Shown: positions 25,007-34,912, numbered from the stretch's first letter. The stretch: 64,000 nucleotides of DNA from Guptibacillus hwajinpoensis (GCF_020171785.1 NZ_JAIVAE010000002.1:558001-622000); one strand, 5' to 3'. Program-made: numbers and translations. Notes: generated by a model not told the origin, from the sequence alone.

Positions 25007-25102
25007 ATGGAAGAACTCACATTGTTTATTACGGCAGGACTTTTCTTCGTGTCTCTCTTTAATTTCATCGTTATCTTGATTGAAAAGACAAAGCATAAAT
25101 AA
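25007..25102 (+). CDS. 31-aa hydrophobic membrane peptide (holin-like toxin type)
   Basis: Strong AAAGGAGGA site 7 nt before ATG 25007. The peptide is MEELTLFITAGLFFVSLFNF plus IVILIEKTKHK: one membrane helix with a basic tail. Size and layout resemble the putative holin-like toxins of type I toxin-antitoxin pairs in Firmicutes. No antisense RNA could be identified. It lies between the exported peptide gene and the regulator, and its stop is 1 bp from the regulator's stop on the opposite strand. Confidence 0.55.
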   Translation: MEELTLFITAGLFFVSLFNFIVILIEKTKHK

Positions 25103-25103
25103 G

Positions 25104-25991
25104 CTACGCATTTTGAATCATTCCGATTTTCTTTGCATAATGATCGACATGTTCTTTAAAAACCTGGTTTTGATCAAGTTCAAAAATGGTGGAGGCTGTC
25201 GCGAGATATTCATAGGCTAACTCTTGCTTTCCGAGTAGATAGTGAAGCTTGCCACACTGATAGCTAAGTTCGCCAAAAAGATAGAGGCGCTGTTTCTCGC
25301 GACAAAGTAGAAATCCCTCTCGTGCAATGGACAGAGCTTTCTCGTAGTTTCGGCAAGTGGATAGAGCTTTGGAATAATTATAATAGAGACGGATTTCAAT
25401 CGTTTCATCATTAATAATGGGGAAAAAGCGAACATGATAGAGCGCTTTATGAAATAACGGTAGCGCGCGTTCCCAATCTTTTTCCTCACTATACAAGATC
25501 GCCATGCTAATGAGTAGTTCGATTTCACGTTCAGAGTAATTCTTGGAAGTAGTCGTCGTAAGGCGTAGGGCTTCATCTAAAAGCTGAAGGGCAGAGTGGG
25601 GGTCTCGTTCTAAATAATAGGTGCAAATTGCTTTGTGCCACAGATAGAATTGTTTATTCTTTACTGTTCGAAATAGCGGGTTTGCTTCTTCTGCTTCAAG
25701 AATTTCAGCAACTTCACGATATTCGCGCCGTTTAATGTGTTTCCTAACCTGTCGAATGACTTCATTCACATAATCAAGGCGAGGTGTCTCTTTCATATGA
25801 AAAAAATAATTAATATCAACGCCAAGTCGTGATGCCAACTGGTAAAGGAGCTCTGCGGAAGGTGATACATCATTGTTTTCAATCTGGCTTATTAACGCTT
25901 GTGTACAGATGCCTTCTGATAAATCGGACTGTGATAGTCCAAGGTACAATCGAAGTTCGCGCAACGCATATCCGAGTGTATCCTTACGCAC
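25104..25991 (-). CDS. PlcR-like RNPP regulator: XRE-type HTH plus TPR repeats
   Basis: 295 aa from GTG 25991, which has an AGGGGG site; an upstream ATG at 26045 lacks one. N-terminal HTH about residues 6-60: LGYALRELRLYLGLSQSDLS, then QALISQIENNDVSPS. The rest (about 75-290) is helical with TPR-like repeats, such as WERALPLFHKALYHV and YEKALSIAREGFLLC, ending ATASTIFELDQNQVFKEH. Length and repeat layout match PlcR/NprR regulators, whose TPRs bind imported secreted peptides. The PapR-like peptide gene 190 bp away supports this. Target genes are unknown; no canonical PlcR boxes were found. Confidence 0.8.
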   Translation of the reverse strand: MRKDTLGYALRELRLYLGLSQSDLSEGICTQALISQIENNDVSPSAELLYQLASRLGVDINYFFHMKETPRLDYVNEVIRQVRKHIKRREYREVAEILEAEEANPLFRTVKNKQFYLWHKAICTYYLERDPHSALQLLDEALRLTTTTSKNYSEREIELLISMAILYSEEKDWERALPLFHKALYHVRFFPIINDETIEIRLYYNYSKALSTCRNYEKALSIAREGFLLCREKQRLYLFGELSYQCGKLHYLLGKQELAYEYLATASTIFELDQNQVFKEHVDHYAKKIGMIQNA

Positions 25992-26172
25992 CTGCAATCC
26001 CCCTTTTTTTGACCTCATTGTATCACGATTCTCTTTCAAATACATATTTTTCTAAATTAAGAATCAATAATATTATTATGTGAACCAGTATGTGTGAAGG
26101 AATTTTTAACTTGGTCGAGAACCTCTTTATTATAAGGCGAAGTTAGCTGTATAAAGATGAAGAGGAGGAGAA

Positions 26173-26949
26173 ATGTTGTCTTATTTACCATCATTTGAAT
26201 TAACCAATCAAGTCGTTGTGGTGACAGGTGCAGGAAAAGGAATTGGGAGAGCACTTGCGATAGGAGCGGCAGAAGCAGGGGCTGATGTTGTGGTTCTGGC
26301 AAGAACAGAAGTGGATATTCAAGAAACAGCTGGGCTTGTCCGGGAGGTTGGTCGAAAGGCTTATCCCATTCGAGCTGACATAACGAAAGAGATCGAACTC
26401 ACAGAAGCTGTTCAACAAATTGAAAAAGAAGCAGGAAAGATTAATGTGTTAATTAATAACGCAGGAATGAATATTCGCTCAAAAGCGAGCGATGTTTCGG
26501 AAGTGGAGTGGACGCAAATTTTCCAAACAAACTTGCAGGGTGCTTTTTTTATGTCGCAAAAGTGTGCAGAAGTAATGAAAGAAGGTGGAGGAGGAAAGAT
26601 TATTAATATCTCTTCTGTTGCAGGACACGTTGCGTTAAGAACAGGTGTCGCATATGCAGCATCTAAAGCAGGTATGATTCAGATGACAAAAAACCTCGCA
26701 CTAGAATGGGCTGAGAATGGTATTACAGTGAATGCAATTGGGCCGTGGTATTTTCAGACACCACTTACAGAAAAGTTACTGCAAGATGAGCAGTATTTAG
26801 CAGATATTCTAAATCGAACTCCAATGAAACGAGTAGGTGAACTAAAAGATTTAGTTGGAGCAGCCGTATTCTTATCTTCTGAGGCATCAAATTACATAAC
26901 GGGTCAAACGCTGTTTGTAGACGGTGGCATGACGAGCTATGGATTTTAG
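26173..26949 (+). CDS. Short-chain dehydrogenase/reductase (gluconate 5-dehydrogenase-like)
   Basis: 258 aa, ATG after GAGGAGGAGAA. NAD(P) motif TGAGKGIG (about 19-26), NNAG (about 96-99), and catalytic Ser in NISSVAG with YAASK (about 161-165). The C-terminus reads GQTLFVDGGM, the classical SDR end. Resembles gluconate 5-dehydrogenase/3-oxoacyl reductase types; the substrate cannot be set from sequence. Divergent from the PlcR-like regulator, with 181 bp between starts, so it is a possible regulated target. Confidence 0.87.
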   Translation: MLSYLPSFELTNQVVVVTGAGKGIGRALAIGAAEAGADVVVLARTEVDIQETAGLVREVGRKAYPIRADITKEIELTEAVQQIEKEAGKINVLINNAGMNIRSKASDVSEVEWTQIFQTNLQGAFFMSQKCAEVMKEGGGGKIINISSVAGHVALRTGVAYAASKAGMIQMTKNLALEWAENGITVNAIGPWYFQTPLTEKLLQDEQYLADILNRTPMKRVGELKDLVGAAVFLSSEASNYITGQTLFVDGGMTSYGF

Positions 26950-26950
26950 A

Positions 26951-26982
26951 AAAAACCGTTACTCAGCTGAGTAACGGTTTTC
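26951..26982. terminator. Bidirectional terminator after SDR
   Basis: AAAACCGTTACTCAG / CTGAGTAACGGTTTT perfect palindrome between convergent genes. Confidence 0.9.
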
Positions 26983-26984
26983 CA

Positions 26985-27530
26985 TTAGTCGACTAAATCA
27001 GCTGAAAAGCTAGGTGCTGTAAGGCCGGCATCTTCGTAAACGGTAGCCATTTTTTCTTCAAAAGAAGCGAATTGTGCATCACTTTCTTCATAAGTTGCTT
27101 CAGGCTCGTCAGAAAGATTAGCGGCACGTGTTTCATAAGATTTAGCAAGATCCTCTAATGCAGCTTCTATGTCGCTTTTGTAAGTGTCTAGCTCAGTTGG
27201 GACTTCGACAGCACGAACATCTTCAGCAACTGTTTTAGCAGCTGCTTCAGCATCAGCTTTCATTGTAGCAAGCTCTTCATCAGACGGCTTTTCTTCCGCC
27301 ACTTTAGCGGCTTCAAAAGCGTAGATAGGGCTATCACTCTTGTTAACTGTTTGAATTAAATTCATTTGAAAGTCGAGAAGATCACTTTTTACATCTGTTT
27401 CACTAGCATCACTTGTTTCTTCTGTGCTTCCTGAATTATTCGTAGCGCCGCCTTCGTTTGCTTCATTGTTGCTACAAGCAGCTACAAAAACGAAAACAAG
27501 CAGCATTACTAGCGGTAAAAATCGTTTCAT
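26985..27530 (-). CDS. Lipoprotein of unknown function
   Basis: 181 aa with lipobox FVAACS (Cys about 19) and an Asn/Ser/Thr/Glu-rich linker. A strongly acidic helical domain follows (about 45-175), rich in Ala/Glu/Lys with repeats such as DAEAAAKTVAEDVRAVEVP and EAALEDLAKSYETRAA. No enzymatic motif is visible. Surface-exposed after lipid anchoring; role unknown. Monocistronic, ending at the terminator shared with the SDR. Confidence 0.8.
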   Translation of the reverse strand: MKRFLPLVMLLVFVFVAACSNNEANEGGATNNSGSTEETSDASETDVKSDLLDFQMNLIQTVNKSDSPIYAFEAAKVAEEKPSDEELATMKADAEAAAKTVAEDVRAVEVPTELDTYKSDIEAALEDLAKSYETRAANLSDEPEATYEESDAQFASFEEKMATVYEDAGLTAPSFSADLVD

Positions 27531-27723
27531 TCAAAACCCTCCTAATTTTTAGAAAATTCCCTTTCGAATACAAATTTTAGTGTATTCTTTGCTGTTTGTA
27601 AACTAAAAAAAGATAAACCTGGCATAAAATGTAATAAGTAAAACTATTCTGAAAAATACAGGTTAAGGTAAGCTGTCGAATATGTTATTGTGAAGAGGGA
27701 AAAAAATGGCTAGAGGAGTGGGC

Positions 27724-28548
27724 ATGATGATTTTAGTAAACAACGATTTAATGACAAGAGATCAGGCAACAATAGATATTGAAGATCGAGGGTACCAATT
27801 TGGTGACGGCGTTTATGAAGTCGTACGAATTTACAATGGTGTTTTTTTCGAATTGGATGCACACCTTGATCGATTAGAAAGAAGCGCAGGTGAGATTAAA
27901 ATTGTTTTACCATTTACTCAAGAAAAATTAAAAGCCAATTTAAACAAGCTCATTCAGCAACATCCTGTGCAAAGTGGGCATGTTTACATGCAGGTGACTA
28001 GGGGTGTTGCTCCGAGAAATCATCCGTTTCCAGATAAGACAGAACCTGTCTTTGTAGCCTATACAAAAGAATACGAGAAAGAGCCATCACGCTCACCAGG
28101 ACGAGCTGTTTTCACAGAAGATATCCGCTGGTTAAGGTGTGACATTAAAAGCTTGAATTTACTCGGGAATGTACTTGGAAAACAGTTTGCAAACGAACTG
28201 AATGTCGATGAAGCAATTTTTCATCGAGGGGAATGGGTAACAGAAGGAAGTTCTACGAATGTATTTATCGTAAAAAACAACGTACTTTATACGCACCCTG
28301 CCAACCATTTTATTCTCGATGGAATTACGAGAAAAGTTATTCTATCTGATGCGTATGAACTGGGAATACAAGTAGAGGAAGAAGCGTTTACAAAGCAGGA
28401 TCTACTTAATAGTGATGAGGTGTTTATCTCAAGTACAACGCAAGAAGTAAGACCGATAGTAGAAGTGAACGGTCAATCGATTGGAAGTGGAAAAGAAGGC
28501 GAGATAACTTTATCTCTCCATGCGAAATTCACTAGTCGCTTAAGGTGA
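27724..28548 (+). CDS. dat: D-amino-acid transaminase
   Basis: 274 aa from ATG 27724 (ATG 27727 equally possible), after AGAGGAGTGGGC; an earlier in-frame ATG at 27706 lies upstream of that site. Fold-type IV PLP aminotransferase: GYQFGDGVYEVVRIYNG (about 25-41), PLP-Lys in CDIKSLNLL (about 143-151), EWVTEGSSTNVFIV (about 176-189). It makes D-glutamate/D-alanine for the cell wall. TGTCGAA at 27674-27680 is a Spo0A-box core upstream of the start. Confidence 0.9.
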   Translation: MMILVNNDLMTRDQATIDIEDRGYQFGDGVYEVVRIYNGVFFELDAHLDRLERSAGEIKIVLPFTQEKLKANLNKLIQQHPVQSGHVYMQVTRGVAPRNHPFPDKTEPVFVAYTKEYEKEPSRSPGRAVFTEDIRWLRCDIKSLNLLGNVLGKQFANELNVDEAIFHRGEWVTEGSSTNVFIVKNNVLYTHPANHFILDGITRKVILSDAYELGIQVEEEAFTKQDLLNSDEVFISSTTQEVRPIVEVNGQSIGSGKEGEITLSLHAKFTSRLR

Positions 28549-28654
28549 ACAATTGGTTTAAACAAAAATCTTTTTATTTTGTTTAGTTGAATTTTGCACG
28601 AAACAGTGGTACTGTTAACTTTGGCTATATGTGAATGAAGAGTTGCTTGTTCCG

Positions 28655-28687
28655 AGCGTTTTCCAACATTAGGAAAATGCTTTTTTT
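28655..28687 (+). terminator. Intrinsic terminator in the dat-cshA gap (possible cshA leader attenuator)
   Basis: AGCGTTTTCC / GGAAAATGCT stem (one G-U pair), 7-nt loop and T7. It lies 107 bp after dat but only 75 bp before cshA. A promoter-like TTGAAT-N17-TACTGT upstream would place it inside the cshA 5' leader. Confidence 0.75.
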
Positions 28688-28761
28688 GAACATTATCAGG
28701 AGATTATTCTCCCGTCTATAGCATTTAATGCATTTTAAAAGTAAAAAGGAGTTTTTAAAAG

Positions 28762-30246
28762 TTGAAAAAATTTCAAGATCTAGGTTTAAGTAATACACTG
28801 CTAGACGCAGTTAATCAAATGGGATTCGAAGAAACAACACCAATTCAAGCAGGAACAATTCCTCTAGCGCTTGAAGGCAACGACGTTATCGGTCAGGCTC
28901 AAACTGGTACTGGTAAAACAGCTGCTTTTGGTATCCCAATGATTGAAAAGATCGATACTTCTCTATCTCATGTACAAGGAATCATTCTTGCGCCAACACG
29001 TGAGCTTGCTGTACAGGTTGCAGAAGAATTGAACCGTATTGGTCAAGCAAAAGGCGTGCGTGCCCTTCCTATATATGGTGGACAAAGCATCGTTCACCAA
29101 ATCAAAGCACTTAAAAAGAGACCTCAGCTCGTTGTAGCGACGCCAGGCCGTCTTATTGATCATATGGAACGTAAAACGATTCGTCTTTCAGAAGTTTCAT
29201 TTGTTGTTCTTGACGAAGCAGACGAAATGCTTAACATGGGCTTCATTGAAGATATCGAAAAGATTCTTAAAGGTGTTCCTGAAAAGCGTCAAACGCTTCT
29301 ATTCTCAGCAACAATGCCAAAACGTATCGCAATTCTTGCAGAGAAATTCATGAGCAACCCTGAAACAGTTAGAACGAAATCAAAAGAAATGACTGTTCCA
29401 TCAATCGAACAGCATTACTATGAAGTTCGTGATTCTAAGAAATTCGATATTCTTTGCCGCCTTCTTGATACTCAGTCTCCTGAGCTTGCGATTGTATTCG
29501 CAAGAACTAAAAAGCGCGTAGACGAAGTATCTGAAGGGCTTAAGAAGCGCGGATATATGGCTGAAGGAATTCACGGTGACCTTCCACAAGGGAAGCGTGA
29601 TCAAGTTATTAAACAATTTAAAGACAGCACAATTGATATCATGGTAGCAACAGACGTTGCTGCACGTGGTCTAGATATTAGTGGTGTAACGCACGTTTAT
29701 AACTTTGACATTCCTCAAGATCCTGAAAGCTACGTACACAGAATCGGTCGTACTGGCCGTGCAGGTAAGTCAGGTCTTGCTTCAACGTTTATTACTCCAC
29801 GTGAGTACGATCACCTTAAAGTGATTGAGAAAATTACGAAGAAGTCTATGCAAAAACGTACGATTCCTAGCTTTGCTGAAGCGATGGAAGGCCAGCAGCA
29901 AATGGCGATTCAACAGCTACAAAGCACAATTGAAGAACAGGATCATTCAGGATACCGCTCATCTGCTGAACAGCTTCTTGACGATCATGATTCTGTAACG
30001 CTTCTTTCTGCAGCACTTAAGTTGCTTACAAAAGAACCGGATACAACTCCAGTTAAAATTACTGAGATCGCACCACTTCGTGCGAAAAAAGCTCATGGCC
30101 GTGGCGGCAGCGGCGGCAACCGCAACCGTAACCGCAGCAATGATCGCGGAGGCCGTAAAGGTGGAAGCGGTGGCGGATATCGCGGAGACCGCAACAGCGG
30201 AGGCGCTAGCAAGCGTCGTAAGTTTAACGACAAAGGAAATAAATAA
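28762..30246 (+). CDS. cshA: CshA, DEAD-box ATP-dependent RNA helicase
   Basis: 494 aa, TTG start after AAAAAGGAG. All DEAD-box motifs are present: Q motif [21 protein letters not shown], Ia PTRELA, II DEAD (about 152), III SATMP, and [15 protein letters not shown] (about 328-340). The C-terminus is Gly/Arg/Asn-rich (from about 440: [20 protein letters not shown]), an RNA-binding tail. In Bacillus CshA acts with the degradosome and in cold-shock ribosome assembly. Codon use is rich in highly expressed codons. Confidence 0.93.
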   Translation: MKKFQDLGLSNTLLDAVNQMGFEETTPIQAGTIPLALEGNDVIGQAQTGTGKTAAFGIPMIEKIDTSLSHVQGIILAPTRELAVQVAEELNRIGQAKGVRALPIYGGQSIVHQIKALKKRPQLVVATPGRLIDHMERKTIRLSEVSFVVLDEADEMLNMGFIEDIEKILKGVPEKRQTLLFSATMPKRIAILAEKFMSNPETVRTKSKEMTVPSIEQHYYEVRDSKKFDILCRLLDTQSPELAIVFARTKKRVDEVSEGLKKRGYMAEGIHGDLPQGKRDQVIKQFKDSTIDIMVATDVAARGLDISGVTHVYNFDIPQDPESYVHRIGRTGRAGKSGLASTFITPREYDHLKVIEKITKKSMQKRTIPSFAEAMEGQQQMAIQQLQSTIEEQDHSGYRSSAEQLLDDHDSVTLLSAALKLLTKEPDTTPVKITEIAPLRAKKAHGRGGSGGNRNRNRSNDRGGRKGGSGGGYRGDRNSGGASKRRKFNDKGNK

Positions 30247-30259
30247 GACATGCCAAACA

Positions 30260-30285
30260 GTCGGGAGAAATCCCGGCTTTTTTTA
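30260..30285 (+). terminator. Terminator after cshA
   Basis: GTCGGGA / TCCCGGC stem with a GAAA tetraloop and T7. Confidence 0.88.
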
Positions 30286-30437
30286 TTTGTCATGATCAAT
30301 AAGTGTGAAAAACCCAATCCAATTTATTTCTGTTTTCATTAATAATAAGAGAGAATATTTTTAGACAATGCTGGGAAAATGTCTCTGAAAGCGTTATTCT
30401 TAGAGAGACACTATTTACGGAAAGGCAGCGGGATATT

Positions 30438-33400
30438 ATGAAGCATGATTACCAGTCACAGACGAAAGTAAAAGAAGACGTCCTGCTAGAACGTCTTGCT
30501 CTCATTCAAACAGAGTTAGCGCCTGCACAAGCATCGAAAATGAAGCAATTAAGCGATAAATTGATGAGCGGTGAACAGCACTTTCTTTTCTCTGGGCATT
30601 TTTCTGCAGGAAAGTCATCATTAATTAATGCGTTATTTGAAACCAATTTACTGCCATCAAGTCCTATTCCTGCAAGTGCGAATACGGTTCGGATCAGGTC
30701 TGGACAATCAGGTGCTTCTGTTCATTTTATCAATGGCAAAAAAATGATTTTTAAAGCGCCATATGATATCGATCAAGTAAAAGGTTACTGCCTGAATGGA
30801 GAAGAAGTAGAGCGCGTGGAGTTGTCTGCGCCATCTACAATTGAAAAAGACGTTATTTTCATTGATACTCCTGGAATCGACTCAACTGACGAAGCTCATA
30901 GGCTTTCGACCGAGTCATCCATGTATTTAGCTGATGTTGTTTTCTATGTGATGGACTATAATCATGTTCAATCGGAAGTAAACTATCAGTTTATTCGCGA
31001 ATTATATCGTCAAAATAAGAAAATCATCCTAATTGTGAACCAAATTGACAAACATAACGAGGCTGAGATTTCATTTAAATCCTTCAAGAAATCAGTTGTG
31101 GAGTCTTTTGAGACGTGGGGGATGTCACTCGAATCGTTTTTCTTTATCTCTTTACGTGATCAAAATCATCCTCAAAACCAATTTCATCAGTTGAAAACCT
31201 ACATCGAAGGTCTTTCCAAGAAAACCCCCGAAGATAAAGTTAAGCGAGTTTACGATGCGGCGATCGAACTTATTGAAAACACTGATACGGTTGATGAGGA
31301 TAATGAGGTGATCCAAGCTTATGAGGAGATGGAAACCAAACTCTCTTTTTCAAAGGAGCGCATCAAGCTGATTGAAGAGGAGTTTCAATCTGAAGCTTCC
31401 ACGATCCAGAAAAGCGCGATTCTAATGCCTTATGAAGTAAGAGAGGCAGGGCGTGCCTATCTAGAGTCTTTACAATCTGGATTTAAGGTAGGGCTAATTT
31501 TTCGTGACAAAAAAACACAGCAGGAACGTTCGAACCGATACAAGGCATTTGTAACAGGTTTAGAGGAACAAGTGAAGTCACAACTTGAATGGCATTTTAA
31601 GGAGCTACTTCAGGAGCTAAAATCGACTGCAGCCTTAACGAAAGTCGACCCTCCAGTTTTAGATGATTCATTCGACATCGATTTCACTGTTATTCAAGAA
31701 GAAGCAAAAAAGGGGAACGGTGCAACGGGTGAAGCTGTACTTCATTATACAGAAAATATCGCGCATAGCATGAAGACTCAAATCAAGCAGCAAGCAGAAA
31801 AACGAAAGAATTTGCTCATTGATCAGGTGAATGTAGAGCATAACCAAATCGCAATGGATGTCCAAAAAGCTTTTGAAACTCAAGTTGGAGAAAAAGATTC
31901 CGAAGTGTTCTTAGCAAAGATGGAATTGGTGAGTGAGAAAGCTAACGGACTATGGGCGATCCTTGAGGGAAATCGTGATGAAGAAGCTAGACGCATAGCG
32001 AACAGTGAAGATCGACAAGAGGACCCTCAGCAGGTCATTATTGTGGAGTCCGTCGAAAAATCTAACAATGATATTCACAGCGAAAATGAGGACTCTTTAG
32101 TAGAAGAAGTTGTTAAAAAGCATGATGATGATCTTCCTACTTCTGAAACGACGGTACAGGCGCTTCAAAATATCGCGACTGAACTAACCGATCTTCCAGG
32201 TTTCGATCATACGAAACAAAATTTAATAAAAAAAGCGAGTAAACTTGCGGATCAATCATACACAGTTGCGTTGTTTGGTGCATTTAGTGCTGGTAAATCA
32301 TCTTTCGCCAATGCTTTGATAGGTGAGACGATCTTACCTTCTTCGCCGAATCCAACCACGGCAACCCTTAACCGCATTTGTCCTGTTACAACGGAGCACG
32401 CACATAAAACAGCAATGATTCATTACAAGACGGAAGAGGAGCTTCTTGAAGACTTAAATCATTCTCTTTCTTATTTTGGAGAACAGGCTTATTCGCTTCA
32501 AGACAGTTTGCAAATTATATCAGCTGGTAAGCTGTTCAAGCGAGAGTCGGCCGAAACAAAACCTCACGCATTATTTTTACGTGCAGTCGTTAAGGGAAAA
32601 GAGGAGCTTTCGTACCTCGGGATGGACCGAGAAGTAACGTTAACAGAATACGAAGATATGGTTGTAAACGAATCAAAAGCAGCTTTTATTGCTTCCATTT
32701 CTTTATACTACGATTGTCCTCTAACGAGAGAAGGTATTACGCTTGTGGACACGCCTGGTGCGGATTCGATCAATGCTCGACATACGGGCGTCGCTTTTCA
32801 ATATATGAAAGCCGCTGACGCAATTCTGTATGTGACCTATTACAATCACGCCTTTTCAAAAGCAGATCGCGAATTCTTAATTCAGCTCGGGCGGGTGAAA
32901 GATGTATTTGAGATGGATAAGATGTTCTTTCTTCTAAATGCTTCTGATCTTGCAGAAAATGATGGGGAACTTCGCATTGTACTCAATCACGTGAAAAAAC
33001 AGCTGCAGCAGTATGGGATTCGCTATCCATCCCTCTATCCGGTTTCAAGCCTTGCGGGAATGCTTCAATCACAATCGGTAAGTGAGGAAGATGAAGCGTT
33101 TCTTGCAAAGTTACCAAAACAGATCAGAACTAAAGGTGGACTTGCTTCTTTTGAAGAACGTTTTTATCGCTTTATCCGAACAGATCTATCGAAACTGGCC
33201 GTTGAAGCTAGCCTAAGTGAAATAACCCGGATCAGAGAAGAACTCGCCCATTGGATCGAACATTTTGAATTGAATGCCAATGAAAAAGAAGAGCAGCTGC
33301 AGCGCCTGTACCTTCAAAGTGATAAGGCGGTTGAAGAAGTGGAGCAATATGCTATTTCAAACTCCTTACAACAAATTGAACAGGAGTTAACGGAACTTGT

Positions 33401-34052
33401 ACACTACGTGCCGCAACGCCTTTTCTACCGTTTTAATGACTTCTTTAAGGAAGCATTTAACCCTTCTATCATTCAAAACCGTGATGGACTAAATGCTGCT
33501 TCGCGTTCACTTCTAGAAGATATTGAACAAGATCTTCTTCAAGAGTTGAGAGCGGCGTCACTCCGGATCGATCGGTTTATTAAGCGAGAGCTTCAAAAGA
33601 ATGAGAAAGACATGCAGATGACAATTCGTAACCACTTAACAGATTTCCGCTATGTGTCTAACGAATCAAGGGACATGGCGACACCTGCATTTACAGCTTC
33701 ACTCTCAACCTGGATCAGCAGTGAAACGCTTGTAAAGTTAGCGCGCAGTTCTTTTAAATCTTCAAAGCAATTTTTTGAACAAAATGGTAGAGATAGCTTA
33801 CACGATGTGCTGAAAAAGGAATTTCAACAGCCTGTTAGTGACTATATAGCTAAGGAACAACAGGTGATTATGTCAATGGCGACAAATTTTTATGAAGAAA
33901 ACCTTGATGTAATGAAGCGCGAACTCCTAAACGAAATAAAGGAGTATATTGAAACGAGAACAACCATGTTAAATAGTCATTTATCAAAAGCTTTCTTACA
34001 AACGAAACAGTCAAATGTAGCAAGAATTCAAACGAACTTATTGGGGGAATAG
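30438..34052 (+). CDS. dynA: DynA, double dynamin-like GTPase (YpbR)
   Basis: 1204 aa containing two dynamin-type GTPase modules in one chain, as in B. subtilis DynA (1193 aa). P-loop 1 is GHFSAGKSSLINAL (about 52-65) with DTPG in FIDTPGIDS. P-loop 2 is GAFSAGKSSFANAL (about 614-627) with LVDTPGADS. Each is followed by long helical stalk segments. DynA tethers and fuses membranes and helps cells withstand membrane damage and phage lysis. The MST-type gene begins 3 bp downstream, so the two are cotranscribed. Confidence 0.95.
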   Translation: MKHDYQSQTKVKEDVLLERLALIQTELAPAQASKMKQLSDKLMSGEQHFLFSGHFSAGKSSLINALFETNLLPSSPIPASANTVRIRSGQSGASVHFINGKKMIFKAPYDIDQVKGYCLNGEEVERVELSAPSTIEKDVIFIDTPGIDSTDEAHRLSTESSMYLADVVFYVMDYNHVQSEVNYQFIRELYRQNKKIILIVNQIDKHNEAEISFKSFKKSVVESFETWGMSLESFFFISLRDQNHPQNQFHQLKTYIEGLSKKTPEDKVKRVYDAAIELIENTDTVDEDNEVIQAYEEMETKLSFSKERIKLIEEEFQSEASTIQKSAILMPYEVREAGRAYLESLQSGFKVGLIFRDKKTQQERSNRYKAFVTGLEEQVKSQLEWHFKELLQELKSTAALTKVDPPVLDDSFDIDFTVIQEEAKKGNGATGEAVLHYTENIAHSMKTQIKQQAEKRKNLLIDQVNVEHNQIAMDVQKAFETQVGEKDSEVFLAKMELVSEKANGLWAILEGNRDEEARRIANSEDRQEDPQQVIIVESVEKSNNDIHSENEDSLVEEVVKKHDDDLPTSETTVQALQNIATELTDLPGFDHTKQNLIKKASKLADQSYTVALFGAFSAGKSSFANALIGETILPSSPNPTTATLNRICPVTTEHAHKTAMIHYKTEEELLEDLNHSLSYFGEQAYSLQDSLQIISAGKLFKRESAETKPHALFLRAVVKGKEELSYLGMDREVTLTEYEDMVVNESKAAFIASISLYYDCPLTREGITLVDTPGADSINARHTGVAFQYMKAADAILYVTYYNHAFSKADREFLIQLGRVKDVFEMDKMFFLLNASDLAENDGELRIVLNHVKKQLQQYGIRYPSLYPVSSLAGMLQSQSVSEEDEAFLAKLPKQIRTKGGLASFEERFYRFIRTDLSKLAVEASLSEITRIREELAHWIEHFELNANEKEEQLQRLYLQSDKAVEEVEQYAISNSLQQIEQELTELVHYVPQRLFYRFNDFFKEAFNPSIIQNRDGLNAASRSLLEDIEQDLLQELRAASLRIDRFIKRELQKNEKDMQMTIRNHLTDFRYVSNESRDMATPAFTASLSTWISSETLVKLARSSFKSSKQFFEQNGRDSLHDVLKKEFQQPVSDYIAKEQQVIMSMATNFYEENLDVMKRELLNEIKEYIETRTTMLNSHLSKAFLQTKQSNVARIQTNLLGE

Positions 34053-34055
34053 GCG

Positions 34056-34871
34056 ATGAAAAATCTTGTTTCTGTTGAATGGCTCGCACATCATTTATAC
34101 GATGAACATCTTGTGGTTGTTGATTGTCAGTTTGAATTAGGCAAGCCTGAAAGTGGCTATGCTGCTTATGTAGAAGGTCATATCCCTGGGGCTTTATATG
34201 CAGATCTTGAAAAGGATTTATCGGGTGAAGTGGGAGAGCACGGTGGGAGACACCCTTTACCAGATCAAGAACAGCTTCAGGAGCTCGTTGAAAGGTTAGG
34301 CATCCAGCAGGATTCAAAAGTGATTGTATATGACCATGAATATGGGGCGATGGCTGCAAGATTATGGTTTTTACTTGGTTTTGCTGGTCATAAGGAGCGA
34401 GCTGTACTTGATGGAGGACTGAAAGCCTGGAGAGGGGAGGGGCATAAGCTTGAGACGAAGGTTCCGGAAATTAGCCGATCTGAATATCCAATTAGCCTTG
34501 ATAAATCAATGATTGTTTCGATGAACGATGTGAAGCAGGCGCAACAAGAAGGGCGAATGATTATTGATTCTCGTGCTCCAGAGCGTTTTAATGGAGACAA
34601 AGAGCCGATTGATCAAAAAGCGGGACATATCCCTGGGGCAATCAACTATTTTTGGAAAGATAACTTGAACGAAGATCAAAAATGGAAAGACCCTGAAGAG
34701 AGAGTAGGGATAAACGAGCATGGACAGGAGCCAATTGTTTACTGTGGGTCCGGGGTAACAGCTTGTGTGAATTTGCTCGCTCTACAAGAAGCGGGGGTTC
34801 ATGCGAAGCTTTACCCAGGTAGCTATAGTGATTGGGTGTCTTATCAAAACAATCCAATTGATTCAAACTAA
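34056..34871 (+). CDS. 3-mercaptopyruvate/thiosulfate sulfurtransferase (tandem rhodanese domains)
   Basis: 271 aa with two rhodanese domains: N-terminal inactive copy (VVVDCQFELGKPESGYAAYVEGHIPGA) and C-terminal active copy with IVYCGSGVTACVN (Cys about 230). The CGSGVTA loop is typical of mercaptopyruvate sulfurtransferases; thiosulfate enzymes usually have CRKGVTA. It transfers sulfane sulfur from 3-mercaptopyruvate to acceptors. The start ATG follows GGGGGAATAGGCG and the gene overlaps no other. A link to selenium or sulfur metabolism here is not supported. Confidence 0.88.
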   Translation: MKNLVSVEWLAHHLYDEHLVVVDCQFELGKPESGYAAYVEGHIPGALYADLEKDLSGEVGEHGGRHPLPDQEQLQELVERLGIQQDSKVIVYDHEYGAMAARLWFLLGFAGHKERAVLDGGLKAWRGEGHKLETKVPEISRSEYPISLDKSMIVSMNDVKQAQQEGRMIIDSRAPERFNGDKEPIDQKAGHIPGAINYFWKDNLNEDQKWKDPEERVGINEHGQEPIVYCGSGVTACVNLLALQEAGVHAKLYPGSYSDWVSYQNNPIDSN

Positions 34872-34874
34872 ATG

Positions 34875-34912
34875 AAAGCCAGCCCGAAACACATGTCGGG
34901 CTGGCTTTTTTC
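34875..34912 (+). terminator. Terminator after sulfurtransferase
   Basis: AGCCAGCCCGA / TCGGGCTGGCT 11-bp stem with an 8-nt loop and T6; it ends 18 bp before the convergent patA. Confidence 0.9.

Noticed and set aside
30093-30317. Minus-strand Pro/Arg/Leu-rich frame opposite the cshA 3' end
   Set aside because: It is a shadow of the Gly/Arg/Asn-rich RGG tail.
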